From: Bacteroidota bacterium
GTDB taxonomy: Bacteria; Bacteroidota; Bacteroidia; UKL13-3
Reading direction: 5' to 3'
Assembly (NCBI GenBank): GCA_947456185.1
Contig: CANGPW010000009.1
Coordinates: 1 to 53,616 of the forward strand
Length of the DNA stretch: 53,616 nt
Program-made: the position numbers and the translations under genes
The notes under the pieces: generated by a model
Told to the model about the DNA's origin: nothing
Seen by the model: only the letters and a program-made list of their open reading frames with translations
Databases searched by the model: none
In this document: positions 44,826-51,774 of the stretch, piece after piece
How positions within the stretch are numbered: the stretch's first letter is position 1
How the letters are laid out: each line of letters opens with the position of its first letter

Positions 44826-45672
44826 CACCTTTTTGTTTCCAAGGAATTTTCACGTATTTCATATACCTTACTATTACAGATTGCTTCCTTTCAATATAAT
44901 TTGAGGGTTTATTTGCGGTCCATCTTCTAGGGTTTGGAAAGCATGCAACTATTGAAGCAGCTTCATTTTTACTTAATTCACTGGCAGATTTGTTATAATA
45001 ATAATTTGCTGCTGCTTCTGCACCATAAATACCTTTACCCATTTCTATAATATTTAAGTAAACCTCCAAAATTCTTCGCTTACTCCAAAGAACTTCTATG
45101 CTCACTGTTATATAAAATTCTAAACCTTTTCTTATCCAACTTCTGCTCGGAGTAAAAAACAAATTTTTGGCAGTTTGTTGGCTTATGGTGCTTGCTCCTC
45201 GTAATTTTTTACCACCATTGATACTGCTTTGAATTGACTTATATATTTGTTCAAAATCAAATCCGTAATGTTCAAAAAACTGTAAATCTTCGCCAACAAC
45301 GGTAGCTTTAATCATGTTGTTACCAATATAGTCTATTCCTCTCCACGATTTGTTCAAACGCATTTCATCACTTCCAGACATTTGTTCAAATAGTCTAACA
45401 ACATGTAATGGAGTTAGTGGAACAGGAATTACCCTGTAAAGAATTATAAGCATAAAACTGTATTGCCAAGAAAGTAGCAAAACTTTCAATAGCCAGTCTT
45501 TAAATTTAATTAGCTTTCCTTTTATTGCTTTTATGTATTTGTTTTTATTCAAAATATTTACTCGCAGCAAGTTTACAAAAATGATTGTGAAATCTCTTTT
45601 TGTTTTATGTACAAAGCATTGTTTATTTGTACTCTTTTCAAATAAAGCATAAAACATTCGTGATTCAAGCAT
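44818..45672 (-). CDS. mtgA: Monofunctional biosynthetic peptidoglycan transglycosylase
   Basis: A GT51 family enzyme, 284 residues from the first ATG, that polymerises lipid II into glycan strands at the periplasmic face of the inner membrane. A membrane anchor lies near 66-82. The GT51 motifs follow in order: VVGEDLQFFEHYGFD (catalytic Glu), GASTISQQTAKNLFF, the second-Glu region RRILEVYLNIIEMGKGIYGAEAA, and a final PNPRRW. The first 50 residues are basic and longer than usual and the first ATG overlaps the divergent phosphoesterase start, so the true start may be further in at a non-ATG codon. Confidence 0.93.
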   Translation of the reverse strand: MLESRMFYALFEKSTNKQCFVHKTKRDFTIIFVNLLRVNILNKNKYIKAIKGKLIKFKDWLLKVLLLSWQYSFMLIILYRVIPVPLTPLHVVRLFEQMSGSDEMRLNKSWRGIDYIGNNMIKATVVGEDLQFFEHYGFDFEQIYKSIQSSINGGKKLRGASTISQQTAKNLFFTPSRSWIRKGLEFYITVSIEVLWSKRRILEVYLNIIEMGKGIYGAEAAANYYYNKSASELSKNEAASIVACFPNPRRWTANKPSNYIERKQSVIVRYMKYVKIPWKQKGVK

Positions 45673-46982
45673 TTCAAATTAAATTAGCATTATCTTTTAT
45701 ATCCTTTGCAATCATCATTGATTTATATAGTTGGCAAGCTATTAGGGCTTTAGTTAGAGGTAAATCGGAAATTACAAGAAAAGTATTTGCTTATATTTAT
45801 TGGACTATTCCTGTTTTAGTTTTTATTTATTTTATATCTGGTTTAATTATTACAGGTAAAACTGGAAACAATTTTATAAAAATATACTTTGCAGGGTTTT
45901 ATTTTGTCATTTATATTTCAAAGTTTGTGGTCTGTATTTTTTTAATTTTTGATGATTTAAAAAGATTATTTAAAATTTTATGGAGAATTTTTTTTTCTAG
46001 TAGTCAATCAAAAAATGTTGTTGACCCATCTCAAGGTGATACTTTGGAACACATACATGAAGAAGAAATAGAGGAAAAAGAAAAAATAAGTAGAAGTCAA
46101 TTTATTGCTACAACAGGTTTATTGGTTTCAGCAGCTCCACTTATTATTTTAACTAGAGGAATTATTAAAGGTGCTTACGATTATAGAGTTAGACGCATTC
46201 AATTATATTTACCAAACTTACCAAGTGGATTTGAAGGAGTAAAATTATTGCAAATTAGTGATATTCATACTGGAAGTTTTACTGATAGAGATGCTGTATA
46301 TAAAGGTATTCAAATGATCAAACAAGAAAATGCTGATTTAATATTTTTTACTGGCGACATTGTGAATAGCATGACTGATGAATTATATGATTGGCAAAAT
46401 ATTTTTTCTGAAATAAAAGCGCCAATGGGTGTTTTTAGTATTTATGGCAATCACGATTATGGTGATTATGTTCCTAATTGGTCAAGCCAAGAAGCTAAAG
46501 AAAAAAATTTAGCAGATTTAGCACAGGCTCATAAAAATATGGGTTGGAATTTATTAAGAAATGAACATTTAACTTTAACAAAAAACAACCAAAGAATTGG
46601 AATTATTGGAGTAGAAAATTGGGGAGACAGAGGTCGTTTTCAAAAATATGGCGACCTAGAAAAAGCGACTAAAAATTTGCCTGATGTTCCTGTTAAATTA
46701 TTACTTTCGCACGATCCAAGTCATTTTGATAGTATTGTTAGTAAAAATCATAAAGACATTGATGTTACTTTTAGCGGACATACACATGGGTTTCAATTTG
46801 GAGTTGAAATAGGAAGTTTTAAATGGAGTCCATCACAATATATTTATCCTCATTGGGCTGGTTTATACAATATAGGAAACCAACAAATTTATGTTAACAG
46901 AGGTTTTGGCTTTTTAGGTTACCCTGGAAGAGTTGGAATTTTACCTGAAATTACTGTTTTTACTTTAACAAAAAATAGTTAG
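45660..46982 (+). CDS. Membrane-anchored calcineurin-like metallophosphoesterase (YkuE-like)
   Basis: About 440 residues from the GTG at 45660, chosen because it starts a hydrophobic segment (IKLALSFISFAIIIDLYSW); an ATG 20 codons upstream overlaps mtgA further. Three to four N-terminal membrane helices precede SRSQFIATTGLLVSAAPLII (twin-basic-like but not a real Tat motif here). The phosphoesterase domain carries the full metal set: D201-I-H203, GD in FFTGDIVN, GNHD (263-266), the H of LLLSHDPSHF, and GHTHG (373-377). Likely substrates are lipid-linked phosphates or nucleotides outside the membrane. Confidence 0.9.
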   Translation: MIQAFQIKLALSFISFAIIIDLYSWQAIRALVRGKSEITRKVFAYIYWTIPVLVFIYFISGLIITGKTGNNFIKIYFAGFYFVIYISKFVVCIFLIFDDLKRLFKILWRIFFSSSQSKNVVDPSQGDTLEHIHEEEIEEKEKISRSQFIATTGLLVSAAPLIILTRGIIKGAYDYRVRRIQLYLPNLPSGFEGVKLLQISDIHTGSFTDRDAVYKGIQMIKQENADLIFFTGDIVNSMTDELYDWQNIFSEIKAPMGVFSIYGNHDYGDYVPNWSSQEAKEKNLADLAQAHKNMGWNLLRNEHLTLTKNNQRIGIIGVENWGDRGRFQKYGDLEKATKNLPDVPVKLLLSHDPSHFDSIVSKNHKDIDVTFSGHTHGFQFGVEIGSFKWSPSQYIYPHWAGLYNIGNQQIYVNRGFGFLGYPGRVGILPEITVFTLTKNS

Positions 46983-47067
46983 GAATTATATTTAATGATA
47001 AATACAATGTTTTTATTATTTTTTTTTCTATAGATTTAATTTAAAATTGCTGTCTGAAATACTTGTT

Positions 47068-47304
47068 ATGTTAATATACTTTTTTGTATTTATATTCTTA
47101 TTACTAATCATATATCTATTTATAAGAATTGTTATTTTTACCAAAACTCAAAAAGACAAAACTTGTAGATTTTGTAATAGTAATTCCCATGATACTGAGC
47201 GTATTGCTAGAAATAATTTTATTAAAAGAATTTTCCTATCTAAAGATGTTCATAAATATAGGTGCCGAAAATGTGGCAATAATTTTTACTACAAGCATAT
47301 CTAA
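47068..47304 (+). CDS. Small single-TM zinc-ribbon protein (paralogue 2)
   Basis: A 78-residue protein from the ATG at 47068; a TTG seven codons upstream is the alternative. A long membrane helix (about 2-22, YFFVFIFLLLIIYLFI) is followed by CRFC, a basic stretch ERIARNNFIKRIFLSKDVHK, then CRKC and NNFYY. It matches the protein at 44523-44825 across the ribbon. It lies 85 bp after the phosphoesterase on the same strand and is convergent with the choice-of-anchor-B gene. The function is unknown. Confidence 0.68.
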   Translation: MLIYFFVFIFLLLIIYLFIRIVIFTKTQKDKTCRFCNSNSHDTERIARNNFIKRIFLSKDVHKYRCRKCGNNFYYKHI

Positions 47305-47305
47305 T

Positions 47306-47331
47306 AATATTGAATTTAATTATTCAATATT
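47306..47331. terminator. AT-only inverted repeat at a convergent junction
   Basis: AATATTGAAT (47306-47315) / ATTCAATATT (47322-47331) is a perfect 10-bp stem with loop TTAATT. It overlaps the end of the minus-strand gene. It may act as a weak bidirectional terminator. Confidence 0.45.
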
Positions 47332-48711
47332 CACTTTATAAGTTTTTGAATAATTTTCATTATTTACTTTGAAAAAATAAAAACCAGGATTCAAGGTCTC
47401 TATACTTATATTTAAGTTTGTTGAATTAATTTCTAATTCTTTTACAATGGAACCTTTTATATCTAATACAGTCAAATTGAATTTTTCATTTTGATCAGGT
47501 AATTTAAAGCATATTAAATTCTTTGCTGGATTTGGATAAATTTCTACTATTGAATTTTCCGATTTTATTTCCTTTTCTCCGATACCAAATTTAGGTTTCA
47601 TTACAAATAATCCTTCACTAATGTCACTGGCTATTATATTGCCACTTGGCAAATAAGGCCATACCCCCCAGCATCCGTGAAAACCTGAATATACGCCTCC
47701 TGCATTTAAAGGATAGGTATCGTAAAAAGCATGTACTTTTGGATAATTTACATTGCTTAAATCATATACATAAACTCCATCTTCATATGACGAAACTATT
47801 GCCATATTATTTTTCCAATATGCATTATGAGGCAAAGCATTTGGATGTGAATTAAAGTAAACTATTTGCCTAGGGTTACCGATGTCACTAATATCAAAAA
47901 TTTTAATAGGTGAACCCAGGTTTTCATCGGTAAACATTATCATATTACCTTTATCATTTAACCAACTGCTATGGTTAGTTCCTCGCTGAGGATAATTTGC
48001 TATTACACCCAACAATTTTTGCGAGTTTAAATTGGTTAAATCCATCATGTATAATCCGTTTTCATAACACGATAAATATACCGTATCGTTTCTGCTATAC
48101 ATTTCGTGAACTTTGCTAAATTGTGCTTCGCCTAAACCATTTAACGGTACTTGTAAACTAGCCAATTTTGTTGGATTTTCTGGATTATTTAACGAAAAAA
48201 TATCCATTGCAGAAAATCCTACTTTAGTAGAATTTTGTGGTATATACATTCGTTTTCTTTCAGCTTCTACAAACACCGTATGCGCTTGAACAGTTAGTGC
48301 ATCGCTTCTATATACTTCATGCACCGAATCGGGTAAATATTGTAAATCGAGTATTTGTAATCCTCCTAAACTGCCTGATCTTTCTGATACACAATAGGCA
48401 TAATGCTGGTAAATTTCTACATCTCTATTTATTGATTTTTTTGAAAATCCATCAAAAGATAAAATTAATTTGGTCGTTTTTGGATTCGTAATATCAAAAA
48501 AGTAAAAGCTATCATTTCCAAATAGGATGGCATATTCTTTGTTTTTAGTTGAATCGTGGTAACCCATAATATCACTCCAAAGTTGGTCGCCATCTATTGG
48601 TTGTAAAGATTTATTATTCCATTGAGCTAGTAGCTCCATATTCAAAGATTGTTGGGATTTTAAGCCATTTATTGAAAATAGAATAAAAAGTAAAATGTAT
48701 ATTTTTCGCAT
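47320..48711 (-). CDS. Choice-of-anchor B family surface protein with T9SS sorting domain (paralogue 2)
   Basis: A 463-residue protein with a signal peptide (1 to about 19, ending GLKSQ). A beta-propeller of LVIVD-type repeats spans about 25-375: FYFFDITNPKTTKLILSF, GLYMMDLTNL, IKIFDISDIGNPRQIVYF and GVYVYDLSNVNYPKVHAF. The conserved HNAYWKNN and GCWGVWPYLPSGNIIASDIS blocks define the choice-of-anchor B domain. The end is a type A T9SS sorting domain (IYPNPAKNLICF, GFYFFKV). It follows its tandem paralogue after 24 bp. It is surface-attached or released; the ligand is unknown. Confidence 0.92.
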   Translation of the reverse strand: MRKIYILLFILFSINGLKSQQSLNMELLAQWNNKSLQPIDGDQLWSDIMGYHDSTKNKEYAILFGNDSFYFFDITNPKTTKLILSFDGFSKKSINRDVEIYQHYAYCVSERSGSLGGLQILDLQYLPDSVHEVYRSDALTVQAHTVFVEAERKRMYIPQNSTKVGFSAMDIFSLNNPENPTKLASLQVPLNGLGEAQFSKVHEMYSRNDTVYLSCYENGLYMMDLTNLNSQKLLGVIANYPQRGTNHSSWLNDKGNMIMFTDENLGSPIKIFDISDIGNPRQIVYFNSHPNALPHNAYWKNNMAIVSSYEDGVYVYDLSNVNYPKVHAFYDTYPLNAGGVYSGFHGCWGVWPYLPSGNIIASDISEGLFVMKPKFGIGEKEIKSENSIVEIYPNPAKNLICFKLPDQNEKFNLTVLDIKGSIVKELEINSTNLNISIETLNPGFYFFKVNNENYSKTYKVNIE

Positions 48712-48735
48712 GTTTTAATAGATAAATGGAAATAA

Positions 48736-50154
48736 TTATTGTTTCCAAAATTTTTGTTTTAAAATATTTTTACTGCCAATAATTTCTATAATATATAATC
48801 CATTTTTTAAATCATTGATGTTTTCTGTATATAAATAATTGCTTTTAAATGAAGGTGCAAGTTCTTTTACTATTTGTCCTTGTAAATTTAAAATTTGTAT
48901 TTTAAAAGCATCATTATAATTGGTTTCAATGGCTATATTTATTTCTTCATTACTCGGGTTCGGGTAAATATTTGCCTTTATTTTTTGATTTATTTCTGTG
49001 TTGTTTAATAAACCACTATCTGCTTTTAAAACAAAAATACCATTTGTTCTATCACTAGCTATGATATTGCCACTAGGCAAAAAAGGCCAAACACCCCAAC
49101 AGCCAGCAAAGTTTTTAGTGTAATCATTCACCGCATTTTGAGGATAAGTATCGTAATAAGCAGCTAAAAACGGTTTTTTAGTGTCGGCAATATTCCAAAT
49201 AAAAACGCCATCTTGATAATGTGAAACCACAGCAAAATCGCCATACCAATAAGCATTGTGTGGCGTGGCCCACGTGTTTGAAATAAAAGTACTTTCTAAA
49301 CGAGGTGCTTGAATAATACTGATGTCAAAAATTTTAACTGGTAAATTCATATTTTCATCTGTAAACATGATGTACTTTCCATTTTTATTTAACCAAGAGG
49401 AATGGTTATATCCACTTCCCGGATAGTTAACGATGCTACCAATTATTTGTTGATTATTTAAATCGCGCAAATCGTAAATATATAATCCACTTGTGCCGCA
49501 TGAAAGATAGCCAGTATCATTCCTTACATGTCCTTCATGAACCCATCTAAAAGCAGCTTCTCCATTTGCCCTATTTGGAACCATTAGTTTAGCCAAAAAC
49601 ACAGGTTTTTCAGGATTTTCCAACGATATAATATCCATGGCCGATTCCTTTGAATTGCCATTTACCCAATTTGCATATTTATTGGAATACATATACAAAC
49701 GCTTACTTTTTGCTTCTATAAAAATGCTATGGGTGTTAATTGCTAAGCTACTGTCTTCATATACTTTATGAACAGAATCTGGCAAATATTTTAAATCAAA
49801 AATTTGCATAGAACTCCTGTTTTGGTCAGCTACGCAATACACATAATGCTGGTAAATTTCATAATCGCGATTGATTACATTTTTAACCGAACCATATTCC
49901 ACATCTAATAATTTTATTTGAGTGGGAATGGTTATATCAAAAAAATAAATGCTATCAGTGCTTCCAGCAATGATATATTCTTTTTGAGTTAAACTGTCGT
50001 AATAACCAGCCAAATCGTTCCAAATATTGATAGAATCTACTTTATTTAAATTAGGATTGTTCCAATTACTAAGCAGTGTCATTCTGTATGCAATTTGTGC
50101 ATTTGCAAATGAAATGATTAAACAAAAAAGAATAAATAAAGCGAACTTTTTCAT
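48736..50154 (-). CDS. Choice-of-anchor B family surface protein with T9SS sorting domain (paralogue 1)
   Basis: A 472-residue protein with a signal peptide (1-19, ending ANAQ). The LVIVD-type propeller includes IYFFDITIPTQIKLLDV, GLYIYDLRDL and VKIFDISIIQAPRLES, then PHNAYWYGD and GCWGVWPFLPSGNIIASDRT. The type A sorting domain begins IYPNPSNEEINI and ends GLYIIEI...KQKFWKQ. It aligns with the next gene along its whole length, so the pair is a tandem duplication. It lies 22 bp after the Kazal gene, so the three are probably one operon. Confidence 0.92.
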   Translation of the reverse strand: MKKFALFILFCLIISFANAQIAYRMTLLSNWNNPNLNKVDSINIWNDLAGYYDSLTQKEYIIAGSTDSIYFFDITIPTQIKLLDVEYGSVKNVINRDYEIYQHYVYCVADQNRSSMQIFDLKYLPDSVHKVYEDSSLAINTHSIFIEAKSKRLYMYSNKYANWVNGNSKESAMDIISLENPEKPVFLAKLMVPNRANGEAAFRWVHEGHVRNDTGYLSCGTSGLYIYDLRDLNNQQIIGSIVNYPGSGYNHSSWLNKNGKYIMFTDENMNLPVKIFDISIIQAPRLESTFISNTWATPHNAYWYGDFAVVSHYQDGVFIWNIADTKKPFLAAYYDTYPQNAVNDYTKNFAGCWGVWPFLPSGNIIASDRTNGIFVLKADSGLLNNTEINQKIKANIYPNPSNEEINIAIETNYNDAFKIQILNLQGQIVKELAPSFKSNYLYTENINDLKNGLYIIEIIGSKNILKQKFWKQ

Positions 50155-50176
50155 GATAAATTATTGTGTATTGAAA

Positions 50177-50677
50177 CTAATATTTTACAAATTTTTTATA
50201 CCTGTAATCGCCTCTTGCGTTGTATAAAAACATAATATAAACTCCTGGTCTGTAATTAGTAGTTTCCGTTATAAATAAATCAACTCGTCCGCTTAAATCA
50301 GGATATAAAGTTTTGTAAAATAACATGGCTCCATATTGGTCTATGATATACAAATTTGCAGTTGTTATAATATTCTGTGGTTGAACAAATGAAAAGTTCA
50401 AATTGTCGTGCGTATATGTTGGGTAAATATCAAATTCTAAACCTGTACATGAACCATCTCGCCATTGGCCAGGTAAGATACCATTTTGAATTTCGGCAGC
50501 ACAAATATTTCTATAAGTTACTCCATCGCAACCACAAACAGGCCTGTATGTGGGATCAGGACAGGGGAAAGCTAAATTGTTTTTAGTGCTGTCTTTACAT
50601 TGTGCTTTGCAATTTAGAGTTAACAAGAACAAAACGATGAATGAAAATAAATATTTTATTGCTTGAAATGATTTCAT
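50177..50677 (-). CDS. Kazal-type protease-inhibitor protein with T9SS-like C-terminal domain
   Basis: A 166-residue protein with a signal peptide (1 to about 26). A single Kazal domain follows with six cysteines (C27, C39, C48, C50, C59, C77) and the signature PVCGCDGVTYRNICAAE. A C-terminal domain (about 82-166) matches type A T9SS sorting: FDIYPTYTHDNLNFSF (YPT instead of YPNP), then GVYIMFLYN and KKFVKY. Kazal domains inhibit serine proteases; the reactive-site loop would lie near residues 39-46. It is first of the three-gene run. A role in protecting surface proteins or acting on host or competitor proteases is inferred. Confidence 0.9.
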   Translation of the reverse strand: MKSFQAIKYLFSFIVLFLLTLNCKAQCKDSTKNNLAFPCPDPTYRPVCGCDGVTYRNICAAEIQNGILPGQWRDGSCTGLEFDIYPTYTHDNLNFSFVQPQNIITTANLYIIDQYGAMLFYKTLYPDLSGRVDLFITETTNYRPGVYIMFLYNARGDYRYKKFVKY

Positions 50678-50865
50678 TTTTTGATGTAAAAAAACAAGAA
50701 TTAAATGTTCACTATTCTGATTTTCGATTACGAATATAAAAATTTATTTAGCAACTCGTTTTAATTAATGAATAAATCAATATTTTTACCAAAATAAAAT
50801 AAAAATATCTCATTATCGAATGCAGATTTACTAGATTTAAATCAATTATTATTGTAAAAACAAAA

Positions 50866-51477
50866 ATGAAAAAATTTTACATCATTAGGCATGGCGAAAC
50901 CGACTTCAATCGCATGAATATAGTTCAAGGAAATGGTGTAGATACCGATTTAAATGAAACTGGTTTAAATCAAGGTTTTTTGTTTTACAATAAATATAAA
51001 ACCATCCCTTTTGATAAAATTTATATTTCAGCTTTAGTTAGAACCCAACAAACCATTCAGCATTTTATAAACGATGGAATTCCATATGAAAAACTGCATG
51101 AATTAAATGAAATTAGTTGGGGTGATTTTGAAGGAAAAGTACAAGATTTTAAAGAACGTGAATTTTATCAACATGCTGTGGATTCATGGAACAGCGGGAA
51201 TTACGATGTGGCTGTATCCAATGGAGAAACTCCTAATCAATTGCAAGAAAGACAAAAAAAAGCATTCGAAATTATCATGAAAAATACCCATGAAAAAACA
51301 ATTTTGGTTTGTATGCATGGAAGAGCTTTGAAAAGTTTTATTTGTTTATTATTGAACGTTCCGTTATTGAACATGGACAACTATCAACACCAAAATACAT
51401 GTTTATATCAATTAGATTTTGATGGGGAGAAATTTGAATTAATCATTGAAAATGATGTTTCGCATTTTGGGGATTAA
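50866..51477 (+). CDS. Histidine phosphatase superfamily protein (phosphoglycerate-mutase-like)
   Basis: A 203-residue protein. The catalytic RHGE motif is at residues 8-11 (phospho-accepting H9). The second conserved Arg lies in ISALVRTQQT, the acid Glu in LNEISWGDFEGK, and the second His in VCMHGRALK. Length and motifs fit cofactor-dependent mutase-like phosphatases (GpmB/CobC type). The substrate cannot be read from sequence. It is divergent from the Kazal operon and stands alone. Confidence 0.92.
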   Translation: MKKFYIIRHGETDFNRMNIVQGNGVDTDLNETGLNQGFLFYNKYKTIPFDKIYISALVRTQQTIQHFINDGIPYEKLHELNEISWGDFEGKVQDFKEREFYQHAVDSWNSGNYDVAVSNGETPNQLQERQKKAFEIIMKNTHEKTILVCMHGRALKSFICLLLNVPLLNMDNYQHQNTCLYQLDFDGEKFELIIENDVSHFGD

Positions 51478-51774
51478 AGATACTACAAAGTTTGAAAGAT
51501 TATTATCTTTGTATCAGGATTTGTTGATTATAGGATTTATAAGATATTTGGAAAATTTGTACAATTTTTGGTTGTAATTTGTTGATAGGGTAACGTAAGT
51601 TATTTGCTACAAAAACGGCTGTGTTATATGTTCTCAATTTATGCAAAATCTGCGGGAAACAAAATAGAACAAAGATTTAAGTGAAATCTTTAACAAAACA
51701 AATTCAAACCATTTATCAAAAATCAAAAATCCTCAATCAAAAATAATTTATCATTGTTCCAGAAAAATATTGTT
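51478..51774. other. 297-bp intergenic region before the prolyl oligopeptidase gene
   Basis: No gene is seen. It has the small hairpins AAAGAT/ATCTTT (51495-51510) and AAAGATTT/AAATCTTT (51671-51691, 5-nt loop), plus ATCAAAAATC direct repeats near 51717-51745. Confidence 0.5.

Noticed and set aside
46081-46160. Tat signal in the metallophosphoesterase
   Set aside because: The SRSQF sequence lacks twin arginines and lies after several membrane helices; it is likely part of the anchor.
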